From Pycnopodia helianthoides (Eukaryota; Echinodermata; Asteroidea; Forcipulatida; Asteriidae), in contig CM063255.1 in assembly GCA_032158295.1 (NCBI GenBank), positions 4,307,501 through 4,371,500 of the forward strand: 64,000 nucleotides of DNA. The letters run 5' to 3'. The notes under the pieces were generated by a model. It searched no databases, was not told the origin of the DNA, and saw nothing but the letters and a program-made list of their open reading frames with translations. This document shows, piece by piece, positions 21,140-32,269 of this stretch (the stretch's first letter is position 1; every line of letters begins with the position of its first letter). The position numbers and the translations under genes were made by a program.

Positions 21140-22095
21140 TTGGAATTCGAGCCATAGGTTTGCAAACACAGAGGAAGTTAACGCAGTGTGTTCAACTCAG
21201 AGGTGGACATAGCCAGTGCGCCGCTCTGTGAATTTTAACCAACAAAAGTCTTTCGATCTTTACACTAGAAATGACATATCGTCCTTGCTCTTTGATTTGT
21301 CTTTGTCTTTTGCACTGATTCTGAGTTGAGTATGGAGACGGCAGCCATCGTTCTCATGTAAAAGGGTGCACCCCACAAAATAAGGAGAAAACAGAGCGTC
21401 GAGCTCATTACTTTTTTGTAGGACCTCACAATATTCTATATTAGACAGATTTGAGAGCCCCAGAAAGTGTTTCAGTGTAAAAAATGTTGCCCAATTGTGA
21501 CCTAGGGTTGTTGACTTCCAGCTTGAGGTATTTTAGATGACATAGGCCCTGAAATAAATGGTCCTATTTTTGCTGAGAGGTGTAGAGACATTTTTCAAGA
21601 TTGATGCCCGGACGTTTTGAAAGTTACACCTGTGTAAGGGTGTTTTTATTTGGAGGGAGAATAACTCGACGGGCCCAGGGACTCCCCGTATCAAATTGAG
21701 CAGAGAATAAAAGTTCAGGGGTCAATTAATAATTTCCCCTTTACTGTAAAAAGCTGTGAGACTGTTAAGTATTTTTCGTGTATTTTTTTATTTATTAGCA
21801 TTTTGCACTGTATGCTACGGGAGTTTATTTAGAGGGGTGCATCCAGAATAAACCGTGTCCGACGTACCACCAAAGCGTGGATATTCAAACATCGCCCTCT
21901 GTTGTTGGAAGAATGCATCTACAAACACACAAGTACAACAGTCTTGTAAATCTTTTTGTATGTAAGTGATGATGTTTCATTTATGTATTCATATTTATAT
22001 TGTTTTATTAGATAGACAGAGTCAGAAAATCCCTTGGGTAAATTTATTTTTAAAATGATTTCAATTCGAAATCCATAGCGGAAAAGAAGGTTGGG
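21140..22095. other. Gene-free stretch after the LDLa/Tg1 gene
   Basis: No coding feature recognised. GGGTGCACCCC (21365) and GGGGTGCATCC (21835) may mark the ends of a decayed repeat. Contains AATAAA at 21553 and 21707. Confidence 0.4.
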
Positions 22096-22101
22096 TTGGG
22101 T

Positions 22102-22319
22102 ATAGGTTTCGCTCGTCCCCAGCGCCTTACAAAGGCGCTGGGATGGGCAAACGTATTGTTAACGTTAATGCTCAGTCCCATGCTCAGTCCCATCATGCAT
22201 CACACTCACACTGCAAGCACTGCACGCATGACGTACTTCCTGAACAAGAATCTGTGCAAGCTAATTAGCCCATCCCAGCGGTCCTGGATAGGCCGCTGGG
22301 GCCGAGCGAAGGTATAGGT
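22102..22319. mobile_element. Fold-back element with two terminal hairpins
   Basis: Outer ends TATAGGTTTCGCTCG and, inverted, CGAGCGAAGGTATA. Next to each lies a hairpin: CCCAGCGCC/GGCGCTGGG on the left and CCCAGCGG/CCGCTGGG on the right. A hairpin at each end of a short element is unusual. Confidence 0.75.
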
Positions 22320-22500
22320 ATGCACACTCAAACCAGGGACCTATAACAAAAGAGTACAGTATAGGCTCCTCGGTTGCTTCAGGGTCCCCAGTTGGAATGG
22401 GACCTGTTGCCAAAAAGTTAGAGTACTAACAAAAGAGGTACATTATCAGGAGGTCCCCGATTGTAGGGTGTTTCCAGTCTGAGTGCCACACGGCCAGTCA
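22320..22500. repeat. Dispersed repeat with GGGACCTATAACAAAAGAG, copy 1
   Basis: Contains GGGACCTATAACAAAAGAG, GGTCCCCAGTTGGAA, GCCAAAAAGTTAGAG and GGAGGTCCCCGATTG in order. The same series is at 52080-52260. Confidence 0.75.
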
Positions 22501-22504
22501 ACCC

Positions 22505-23390
22505 AACTCAGTGACCCAACAATACATTTTCATTAGGTGTCGGGGGCAAAGGCATAATTTGGGGTGTTATTTAGTGTATCGAAGCATTCGGTGTTTTGGG
22601 ATGCCCGCCCCCCGGTTCTTATTTGGGGGAGAGGGGCAAGAGGGGCCAAGGATTCTTTCTGCTCAGCTACCGAAGCTATTAGTGCGGTGCATGCACAGAT
22701 GAAGCATTTTTAATGTGCACAGTCATATGGAATGCCGCCCTCTATTGTTTTCAGATAATCGAGTTGGTTGTTCAGTTCAGCGTATTTTTTTCTTCTGCTC
22801 AGTCAGTTTGCATTGACAACATGATAGTATTATGACACTAGGATTGGACAATAAGGAATTAAGTGGCGGAGGTCTCCTGTGAGCGAGCTTAGTGGAGTGG
22901 AGACCCCCGGTATTTGTAAAAAAATATATATAAATTTATATATAAAAAAACTATTAAAGTAACTTTGTAGTGAACCTACTAGCTTTTAGTTGAAAACAAA
23001 ATTATAGCCGTTGCAAACTGCTTACCAACCGAAAGGACTTGTGTGGTTATTATTCTTGCAAAACAAAATAGTTAGTGGTCTGACAAAATAGTAAGTTTAC
23101 AAGCTCAAAACACAACTATATTCAACTGAACATGCATGTTAACAACCAGGTACTTCCAAAAATCACAACAAGGTTTATTTTCTTATCAATTTAATAACTT
23201 GAGAAAAAGAGCTTTCAAACAATACCTTATAAGGTCTAAAATGTAACTGTTTCTAAATATGTACAATTTTTTTTAGGATATCACATCCAACGGCATAAAT
23301 AAGGTGAATTTGTCTAAGGGGGCACTTGGGGATGCACCTTCTTTCTTTTTTAGGTGCACTGGTATTTGTCCGATTTAAAAAAAGTATAAA
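22505..23390. other. Gene-free stretch
   Basis: AT-rich and mostly unique. No gene recognised. Confidence 0.45.
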
Positions 23391-23397
23391 GTAAACT

Positions 23398-23780
23398 TTA
23401 AATGAACATTCCAGAATTGGTTTTTGCTAACAAAACAGTTGCTGGCAGTGTAACACTTTATGTAATCCACCATATACATAAACTAACAAACCTGTAGAAG
23501 TTTGAGATCGATCGGCCATCTGGGTCACGAGAAAATAGTGAAAAACTGATTACACATTTGCATGAAATCATATAGGTTCAACAAATGAATAAAACGCTCA
23601 CTGAGCGATAAATTCCAATCGGAAAATTAGTTGATTCATTTCTCATCAAATATGGCATTTCAGACAGAAATATTTAAAGGGATGTTTTCTACTAGCATCA
23701 TCATTAGACCGTGTAAGTTTGATGTAAATCTGTGATCAAAAGTATATTTTACAATTACCAATTCTGTAATGTTCCTTTAA
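23398..23780 (+). mobile_element. Family A TTAA element
   Basis: 383 bp with family ends (first GAACATTCC variant) and core. Its right TTAA (23777-23780) is shared with the next family B element. Confidence 0.9.
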
Positions 23781-24118
23781 AGGCCCTGTACACTATTGGT
23801 AAGATTGAAAAACACAATGTTCACAGATTCACACATAACTTACATGATTTAAAGTAAGGAATGGTAGAAAGGGTTCCTTAAAATATTTCTGCCTAAAATG
23901 CTATTGTTTCTGAGAAACGAGTAAAACAATAGTAATTATCGCGCGCGATAATTTAAAAAAACAGAAAACACATAAGATCTCTTTTCACTATTTTCTCGTG
24001 ACCTCGATGACCAATTGAGCTCAAACTTTCACAGGTTTGTTTGCTCATGTATATGTTTAATCACACAAAATGTGGACACTGATTTTGAGCTGTTACCAAA
24101 AGTGTACAATACCTTTAA
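23777..24118 (+). mobile_element. Family B TTAA element abutting family A
   Basis: 342 bp, ends TTAAAGGCCCTGTACACTAT and AGTGTACAATACCTTTAA, with the CGCGCGATAATT palindrome. Abuts family A at a shared TTAA, as at 13589. Confidence 0.9.
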
Positions 24119-24450
24119 AATAGCTATTTTTATAGATTCGAGAAGGTCATAAACTTTTATATTGTATTGCACACACAAAAATCCGCATATATTATTAGGT
24201 GGTATAAGTTTTAAAAACAAAACACTAAAAACAATTAATTATTGTAGGGATTCTAACATTATTTTACGTCCATGTACAAACAATGTTGCATGTTACATGT
24301 ATTTCTGTGCATTGTCCATGGCATTATGCAAAAAGTTTATTATGTTCTTTCTGTTTTGAAACAGCATCATCTGTCGATCATTCATAGAAAACAAAATTCT
24401 TCAAAAGGGTTTCTTTCGGCAGAAATCGGACCATGCAACTTGAATAACAT

Positions 24451-24849
24451 TTAAAGGCACTGGACACTATTGGTAATTACTCAAAATAATTGTAGCATAA
24501 CAACGTACTTGGTAACGAGCAATGGAGAGCTGTTGATAGTATAAAACATTGTGAGAACGGCTCCCTCTGAAGTAACGTAGTTTTTTAGAAAGAAGTAGTT
24601 TCTCAGTAAACCATTTGAGTTGATTTTGAGACCTCACGCGTGAGGTCTCGAAATCAAGCATCTGAAAGCACACAACTTCGTGTGACAACATGGACAAGGG
24701 TGTTTTTTCTTCCATTATTATCTCGCAACTTCGACGACCAATTGAGTTCAACTGAATTTTCACAGGTTTGTTATTTTGTGCATATGTTGAGATACACCAA
24801 GTGAGAAGACTGGTCTTTGACAATTACCAAATGTGTCCAGTGTCTTTAA
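24451..24849 (+). mobile_element. Family C TTAA element
   Basis: 399 bp, ends TTAAAGGCACTGGACACTAT and the inverted GTGTCCAGTGTCTTTAA. A GAGACCTCACGCGTGAGGTC palindrome sits in the centre. Contains the core GACCAATTGAGTTCAA and CACAGGTTTGTTATT. Confidence 0.85.
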
Positions 24850-25169
24850 GCCTACTATTTTGGAGAACTTCCTGATTTTGTCGTGAGTGTCACATTTTTA
24901 CTTATTTTTTTCTTCAAATTATTGATTAAAATTCATGCGTGATACAAATGAATTAGTTTTCACAGGTAACTTAGAACTCCTTGTCATTGTTTGCAGCTTC
25001 CTGTTTTTTTAAACAACTATTTACTCCTGATCGTGTTAAAATATTCATTAATACAAATTTTCAACTTGGATAATAAATATACCGTATGGATTTGTCTGTG
25101 TTTTAGTATGTATTATTAGTCAGACCTAATAATACACACTGCAACCATCTGGGCCGATCGTGTCGGCTT

Positions 25170-25476
25170 CACAATAAAAACTAACCTGTGAAAATATCAT
25201 TTCAAAAGGTGGTAGCGTTTTTGAGATATTGCCGAACATCCGGAACGGTTATGTCCACGCAGGAAGAATATTCCGCATTTGGAATTCACAATCTGAGAAA
25301 TGAATTTGTTTTCCTGATAAAAAACTGATATATTTATCCATAACCACATTACTCCGAAGTAAAATGATTCTCAAAATGTTGTAAACTATCGAAAGCTGCC
25401 TGTACTTCTAACCAAGTAAGTTTTTCTTGCCATAAATGTTTAGAATGATAACCAATCGTATACCTTCCCTTTAATG
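25170..25476. mobile_element. Family D element, 5'-degraded
   Basis: Shares AACTAACCTGTGAAAAT, AAAAGGTGGTAGCG, GGTTATGTCCACGCAGGAAG and TATACCTTCCCTTTAA with other family D copies. The left end is lost. Confidence 0.7.
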
Positions 25477-25839
25477 TTCAATTCAATTTTTGTGGATGAA
25501 ATTCACTTATGAGTATGCATAACACTGGTAAAGATTTGAAAATAATGTTCACAGATTTACCACGCAACTTTGGTGGTATAAAGATGGTCCGTGAAATATT
25601 TCTGCCCTGAAATGTCGAATAAACCAGCCATGTTCCAACATGGATTTAAAGCCTAAATCTTCTCCGCAATTCCTCCAGTGGTTATTTTAGATCAGTTAGT
25701 TCGCCTTTGCTGATCTCATTCGAACACCGAGCAAAATATTGGACGACCATCATCGCCACCCGGCTATTTAAAATAAAATTAAAATGTTACAGTTTGTCGT
25801 TCCATAAATCTTCAATTTCAAGCCACAAGTAAAGTGTCC

Positions 25840-26160
25840 CGGCAACGTGCTCAAGTGCCCGAAATCCCACTTTGCCTCACCGCCATGTTTTCTTCCCCCT
25901 GTTTGCCCATCCAATAACAACACTCTATTTAAGTCAACCGCGCCTTGTGTGTCGATCGGGGGGGGGGGGGGGGGGACAAAATAAAACTTCACCGGGCCAC
26001 TTGTCGTTGTGTGACGGGGCGTTTGGGTGAGTTGTTACGGCGACACTGCAGCTGTCGGCCCCGGCCTCTCTCATCGGCATTGTTGCCGGGCGTTGACTTT
26101 CGTCGTACGGAAGCTAGTTGGTGGAAGCGGCTTTTAAATGCAAAACGTGGTTGGACTAGA
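25840..26160. promoter_or_regulatory. CpG-rich segment with an 18-G tract
   Basis: CpG-rich compared with its surroundings. A CCAAT box lies at 25911 and G18 at 25958-25975. It could be the promoter or first exon of an unseen plus-strand gene. The 111-codon open frame from 25945 shows no known domain. Confidence 0.3.
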
Positions 26161-26775
26161 GATTTGATCACAGGAGAAGAATTGGAAGTAGTTTACTCAG
26201 AAAACACTTCAGTTCCTTTGACCGAGCAGCGAATTCAAAGGAAAGACAACATGGGCGCGCATTGCAAACAACTAATGTAGCCTGCAGGTCGCGGCAGTGG
26301 GGTATAGGCCTGGTGTTCGAAAGAACATGTTTTCCGTTTTCAGCCTCTAGTTTTCTCTTAACCATAACCATGGAACACTTTGCTATTACTTGAAAATATT
26401 TGCCATCATTTTGCCAAACAAACTGTTTTCTCTCTCTCTCTCTCTCTCTTTCTGAACGAATTTTTATAGATGATGCTACTTTCGCTATTCAACGGGCATG
26501 ACCTAAAATATAAAGCATACAAAATGATCTGTACATGGCTGATGATTTCTTTTTTCCAGTTATTTAACTACCACTTCAGTATCTTTGGCGATTTCTTTTT
26601 GGTGTGAAGGCCTAGTCCCTTAACAGAAAACTTGTAACTTTCTCGAATCTTTAAAAAGGTAACTATTTAAAACTAAAATCTAAATTGTCTGGTCTGGTTT
26701 TTAAATTAATAACATTGATGAATACATTTTTAAAAATCGGATATAGCATGCATCTGTATACCTAATATCCGTGGT

Positions 26776-26850
26776 CGACATGGTCGAACGGTTATAGACT
26801 GCAAGCTTTGCAATCTCAAGGTTTTGGGTTCGAATCCGGCCAAAACTAAC
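26776..26850 (+). repeat. tRNA-like sequence, SINE head or pseudogene
   Basis: An A-box-like TGGTCGAACGG and a perfect B box GGTTCGAATCC at tRNA spacing. Acceptor pairing is limited to TGGTC/GGCCA, and the anticodon arm cannot be folded cleanly. Followed by ACTACAATAAATA. Not a functional tRNA as read. Confidence 0.5.
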
Positions 26851-27045
26851 CGCTGGCTTCACAAAAGACTACAATAAATATTTTCATCTATGGTTACTGG
26901 GTCACACTTTATTGATTTGTGAAATTCTTGTAATCATTCGTAGACGTTGTATACCAATGTTTGTATGAGAGAGATTGGCTGCTGCCAGCTTTGGTGTTTC
27001 TATCCCCTTGTGGGAGCTTTCCGAGCTCTCTTGCTGGAGGATCAT

Positions 27046-27130
27046 CTAAACAAACAAACAAACCAAACAAATAAACAAACAAATAAACAAACAAATAAAC
27101 AAACACCTTAACAAACAAAAAACAAAAAAC
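27046..27130. repeat. AAAC/AAAT microsatellite
   Basis: AAACAAAC and AAATAAAC units, about 85 bp. Confidence 0.85.
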
Positions 27131-27639
27131 AAACTATAGTCATCGATGATCCTTTCTTGTTACTCTTTACCTTTCAATCAAATGAATAACTAAACATAAT
27201 TTTAATTTTATATTTTTTTTTTTTAATTTTTTTTAAATATATCCCTGTTTCTCACACCCGTGATTATCGCTCATGGTGATGGGTTATAGATTCCTTAAAT
27301 GTTTTTTGTTGTCTGTCTTCATGTAATTTTGTTGAGTTATTTCATTGTCGTCGTTATTTATTCGTGTTCACACGCGAGAGAAAGCAAATCGTAGAATTGC
27401 AAGCAATGCTGATGGATGGAGAGGCATGGCCGAGGCTGTAAAGGAGGGGAAGTCATCTTGGGATGGGGGTTTCTGTTCGTTACCATGGAAATGCGGATAT
27501 TTGCGCGCCTAATAATGTTGCATTTGGTCAGAGAAGAGATCGGTGCGGCTCCGCATGAGCCAGACTTGCCCCAAAAAATAATATCCCCCGAGTTTAATCC
27601 TCTTCCCCGCACTGTTTGCAGTTTGTCTTAACGACGAGT

Positions 27640-27900
27640 TAATCATTAACCGCACGGTAGCGTATCACACGGCGTGGTTTACCACCACCGAACCACGGGG
27701 GCGGTTCGGCGCGCTTCTCCCCACCACCGCGCGAGACAGAGAGAGGCTCCTCGACCTCCACGGTCACCTACTTCCCACTTAATTTTTTTTCCCCTTCACT
27801 CCCCCAGTTTCGTGCGAGGTGTTGTTTGCCACGGTCGGGGTCCCGTTTTAGGGATTGTTGCCACTGTTTGTCTATACATTGTCTGACTGTCAAAGGAAGT
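27640..27900 (+). promoter_or_regulatory. CpG-rich region, possible promoter
   Basis: CpG-rich (GCGGTTCGGCGCGC, CCACGGTCGGGGTCC) against AT-rich flanks, just upstream of an open frame with a signal anchor. No TATA box. Consistent with a CpG-type promoter, but unproven. Confidence 0.35.
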
Positions 27901-27964
27901 TAAATAGGCGGTCGGATCGTGTTAAACGTAAAGCAAATTGGCAACGGTCGGAACTTCAATCACA

Positions 27965-28243
27965 ATGATCTTATTTATGAAAGGGCAGACTAAAAAGTTC
28001 ATTTTTATTTCGGTGCTTTTTTTTTTCTTTCTAATTTTTCTCGTTTCTAATCGATCGGGCTCGGGCACCCTTTATTTGCTCAAAAACGAAAATAGAAATG
28101 TCATGCTTAACGAATTGTCCAATAGCAATTCGTTTTTACAAAATATTATGGATCTTCAGGGCGGACGATTATGTACTTGTGTTGAATGTGATGTGTGGTT
28201 GCCGTGGATTTTTAATTACTATACACCTAAAGTAATTAAATAG
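27965..28243 (+). CDS. Possible first exon of a type II membrane protein
   Basis: Open frame of 92 codons directly downstream of a CpG-rich segment. From the second ATG (27977) it reads MKGQTKK, then a hydrophobic stretch FIFISVLFFFFLIFLVS, then a polar stem (NSNSFLQN) and a cysteine/tryptophan-rich end (CTCVECDVWLPW). Short basic tail, anchor and stem is the layout of Golgi glycosyltransferases and sulfotransferases, but I recognise no catalytic motif. A donor-like AAA/gtaatt at 28231/28232 could end the exon in phase 0; otherwise the frame stops at TAG 28241-28243. The poly-T run inside the anchor (28017-28028) makes a chance open frame plausible. Confidence 0.3.
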   Translation: MILFMKGQTKKFIFISVLFFFFLIFLVSNRSGSGTLYLLKNENRNVMLNELSNSNSFLQNIMDLQGGRLCTCVECDVWLPWIFNYYTPKVIK

Positions 28244-28249
28244 ATACAG

Positions 28250-28738
28250 CTGCGAGTTATATTGAATGGAAATTTATTGGTTATTGTTATGTCTTTCCTC
28301 TTTTTGTTAAATAATTTGTAAGCAATCGTTTTGTTATTGGAGGTTTGAAAGTCACAGAGAACGTTGTGTGCCCCGACCCCCCCCCCCCCCCTCCGACCCG
28401 ATTGTATTAGAAAAACAAGCTGTACATTTTGCAAACACTTTGCAACAATTTGTAAGGGTTAAATCGAACCAATGTGTAACAGTGAGGGTAAATCAGAATA
28501 ATATCAATTACAACAACGCTTGGAAGTGCATGGGTGATCCACAAAAGCCGCAAGGCTTGTCGAGTATTGGCCCATAAATTATGTTGTCTGTAGGCTGGGT
28601 ACATCAATAAAGGACAACCAACAAAATAGAAGGAAAAAAACATAGCAATAATTAAATATTAGGACGAACAATAGATCGACAATTGAGAAATAAATAACAC
28701 AATTAGAGAAGGTGGGATACCCTTAAAGATCTAAAGAT
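28250..28738. other. Gene-free stretch with a C tract
   Basis: C homopolymer near 28377-28391. No gene or repeat family recognised. Confidence 0.45.
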
Positions 28739-28742
28739 TTGT

Positions 28743-29140
<398 letters not shown>

Positions 29141-29735
29141 GCTGTGCTTTTATGACTCTTCTTCTTCTTTTTCGTTGTTGTTGTTGTTGTTTTTCCCACA
29201 GTGGAAAATAATTTTAGCTGTAAAGGGGGAACACTATAGTGGGTGCATGACCGCCATTATTTAAGGACAGGAGACAGTATTGTTAAACCATAACGTCCAG
29301 ACTATAATAACCACTTCATCAGTGTCTGCTATAGCATAGAGAAAGGACCCCTATGGCTATAGTGACCGTTTTCACCCTTGTCCACACTAACCAGCATTGG
29401 TCGACCCCCAGCTATAGTATAAAGCACATATTGACAGAGGCAAATTCTAACCGCAACAACACCCACAGAGTTGCCATTTGACTTTCTTATACACACTCAA
29501 CAACACCCGTAAAATCCCAAACACGACTACCGCGCTCCAAAATATTAACTTGTCGTTCATCAGGTGTCTGTAACACTCCCCCGTGATTGGTTGGTTAATA
29601 AGCCACGCCCAGCCGGTTCACAACAACAACCGCATCGGCGCTAATCATATTGCAATTAAGTATAGTATTAAAGTTTTTTTTCGCCATGCGATATTGGTAT
29701 ACCGGCTTCTGATATGTCCCGATAGCGTGACATTA

Positions 29736-29750
29736 TGACGTCACTTCCGG
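29736..29750. promoter_or_regulatory. CRE joined to an ETS site
   Basis: TGACGTCA (29736-29743) overlaps CACTTCCGG (29742-29750), an ETS-family core. The pair is common in TATA-less metazoan promoters. No gene start identified beside it. Confidence 0.4.
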
Positions 29751-30244
29751 ATTTTTTTTCTTTAGGTGTGCGCTTATTATTAGGGCATTGCCGACAGTGC
29801 CTTGTCATTTTTGTTTATCCATATTGTGTGGATTAAATGGGATCGGTCAGATCAATCCGAGGATTAACTGTCTGTGACGTCAATCCACGATCCTCGATCA
29901 GCAAATTGCAATTTAAAGAATGTCATTAAAATCATTTTTTTTTAAGCTAATAATAGTGAATGTATTTAAGACGATGACGCGATGCAAAATGAAACGTCGG
30001 TAGCATCCTTCTTACCACGTCAAAATAACTGTATTCGGAAAAAACAATACATATTTTTTATTTCAAAACTCAAACGCTGTGGTCAAGTCGGCTAGAGCGG
30101 AGTCAGCCGAATTTACGTAACTTTACGCAGCTGCGTGGTAAAGTCCACTTGCGCACGATTTCTTGTGTTGGTGGTGCACAATGTCCACAATAAATGATGG
30201 GCAAGTCAGTTGAGTAATTGTCCATGCAATCGGTGGGGAGGGGG

Positions 30245-30375
30245 GCGGGGTTCAGGTCTACCAGAGTGATGTGGTACGATGTGAGAGCCAAGATAAGTTG
30301 GGGTTTCTCCTGAAGACGAGCAGAGTATACTGTTCGAAACGTCGAGACCAAACCGGCTCTTTTCAGAGCCACCAC
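30245..30375. repeat. Dispersed repeat with CTGAAGA stem CGAAACGTC motif
   Basis: Contains CCTGAAGACGAGCAG, then CTGTTCGAAACGTCG. The segments CGAGCAG and CTGTTCG can pair around a six-base loop. The arrangement resembles repeats linked to retroelement ends and faintly a hammerhead core, but is not a clean ribozyme. Confidence 0.4.
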
Positions 30376-30459
30376 TCCTTCAAAGAGACATTTTACTCAT
30401 GGTTGTACCCGCAAGTTTACTATTCATATTTATATTTATAGTTTCTCTTAGTTGGGGTT

Positions 30460-30620
30460 TTGTTTTGAAGTCAGTCTGTGAAATCGCAGTCCTCTGTTGT
30501 CCGATTTAAAACCACTTTCAAGAACCATTTTGTCTCCCAGTATAATAGCATAGTTTGCTTTATCTGTTGTTGGTTTTTCTACATTCATACCGTTCGCTTT
30601 AATTGTGCTTTCTTTTGATT
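30460..30620 (+). mobile_element. Possible LINE 3' remnant
   Basis: One frame reads SSVVRFKTTFKNHFV, resembling the SLxxFKxxLKTHLF tail of L2/CR1-like reverse transcriptase proteins. Short and frame-broken. Confidence 0.3.
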
Positions 30621-30633
30621 ACATTATCACTTA

Positions 30634-30693
30634 GTTGGTAAAGCGGCCGGCACGATAAACCGGAGGTCGCAGGTTCAAGTCCCGCTCTAATAA
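30634..30693 (+). repeat. Solo tRNA-like arm
   Basis: TTAGTTGGTAAAGCGGCCGG, then GGAGGTCGCAGGTTCAAGTC and CCGCTCTAATAAA: the plus arm of the tRNA-like dimer family without a partner. Confidence 0.6.
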
Positions 30694-31276
30694 AATATCT
30701 GCAGGCACGATTTGTACACAGCTGTTATAGAGGAAAAACAGTAAACCTTACATTTTATAGAGATTGCAAAGTACGTTTTTTTTATCAACTTTTGATATGA
30801 TTAAAGGGGTCAAATCTGAAAACTTGTTCAGCTGTTTTATAAGTTGAATTGATGTGGAAATTCTGACACAATTTGGAACTTTCTCATATGCAGTGTAGTA
30901 GCTTGCCTGCCAGGAAATCCACTGGAATGTACAAGAATACTCTTTGTGCAGACTAGGGGTTTCATGGTCTGCACAACAGTGTAGTATATGAAACGTGAAG
31001 TAAACGATTTCAAACCACAGTTTTCAAACCATGGTCACGGCGAGGTAATCTCTGAGGGAGGTCTTGGAAAACGTCGTTTAATGTCTTACCATGACAAGCT
31101 AAAGTTTTTTGTCTCTTTTCAATTTAACAAGACGGGTGGACAGCCTCGAAGCAATGTCTGCCCAACCAGGAAAACCAAAGATAGATTGGAGTAATATGTA
31201 ATCAGTAATTTCCCTTATATTGATTACACTGGCAATTATGGTGTTACAGACCAATAATCCATAAGCCGTATATCCC

Positions 31277-31618
31277 TTAAAGGCCCTGTACACTATTGGT
31301 AAGATCGAAAAACACAATGTTCACAGATTCACACATAACCTACGTGATTTAAAGTAAGTAATGGTAGAAAGGGTTCCTTAAAATATTTCTGCCTAAAATG
31401 CTATCGTTTCTGAGAAACGAGTAAAACAATAGTAATTATCTCGCGCGATAATTTGAAAAAACAGAAAAAACATAAGATCTCTTTTCACGATTTTCTCGTG
31501 ACCTCGATGACCAATTGAGCTCAAACTTTCACAGGTTTGTTTGTTCATGCATATGTTTAATCACACAAAATGTGGACACTGATTTTGAGCTGTTACCAAA
31601 AGTGTACAATACCTTTAA
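31277..31618 (+). mobile_element. Family B TTAA element
   Basis: 342 bp, complete ends, TCGCGCGATAATT palindrome and core. A solo insertion, unlike the other two copies. Confidence 0.9.
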
Positions 31619-31714
31619 TGCTATTTGTATTGTTTTCTATTTTCCTAAACAATGCCCGATAATACGACAGAGGGTATCCCTCCAATGTTCCTACACTATT
31701 TTCTTCTTGTACAG

Positions 31715-31870
31715 AAGTAACCACCCCCTCCCCCCCCAAAAAAAAAAAAGAAGAAGAAGAAGAAGAAGACAAAACTCATTTAAAGAATTCCTGAGATTCC
31801 AAGCACACAATGAAGACACAAAGGGGGGGGGGGTACCACCATGCACCATATCGAGCACCAAATGTTCACA
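31715..31870. repeat. Dispersed repeat, second copy, with C tract and AAG run
   Basis: C-rich run, A run and (AAG)n at 31750-31770, then AATTCCTGAGATTCC and ACAATGAAGACACAA, a G run and CATATCGAGCACCAAATG. Matches 12540-12665. Confidence 0.65.
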
Positions 31871-32091
31871 TTTTCCAATTGTATCTTCTTTCACATCCTG
31901 TCTCCGTTGTGTCACTTTGCCCGTCTGGTCTCAGACGGAGACTTCATTTTGTCATTTTAAATAGGCCCCCTATACATGAAAACGAAAATTCTTTCCCCCT
32001 TTAAAGCTTTCAAATATACATGTCCATTACATAATAATTACACACATACAGTTGGTCTTAGTGCTTTTCTTTCAACATTTCCCATGAAATC

Positions 32092-32260
32092 CTATAGGTA
32101 TTTTTTTTAAGAAATTGGTGAGACAATAATTAGTTCTGATCTCGCGAGACCAAAACTCAGCGTTTGATCAACAGTGAAAACATAGCGGGGTTTTTCACTG
32201 ACTTTCTCGTGACTCCGAGACCGATCGAGCTTAAACTTTCACAGGTTTGTTCTAAGAATA
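32092..32260. mobile_element. Partial TTAA-element relative
   Basis: TTTCTCGTGACTCCGAGACC and GAGCTTAAACTTTCACAGGT match the shared core of families A to C, preceded by the GATCTCGCGAGACC palindrome. Ends not identified. Confidence 0.5.
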
Positions 32261-32269
32261 ATGTTGGAT

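Noticed and set aside
25945..26280. 111-codon frame beginning in a poly-G tract
   Set aside because: Starts in G18 (poly-Gly) and has no recognisable domain; kept only as a CpG-rich segment.
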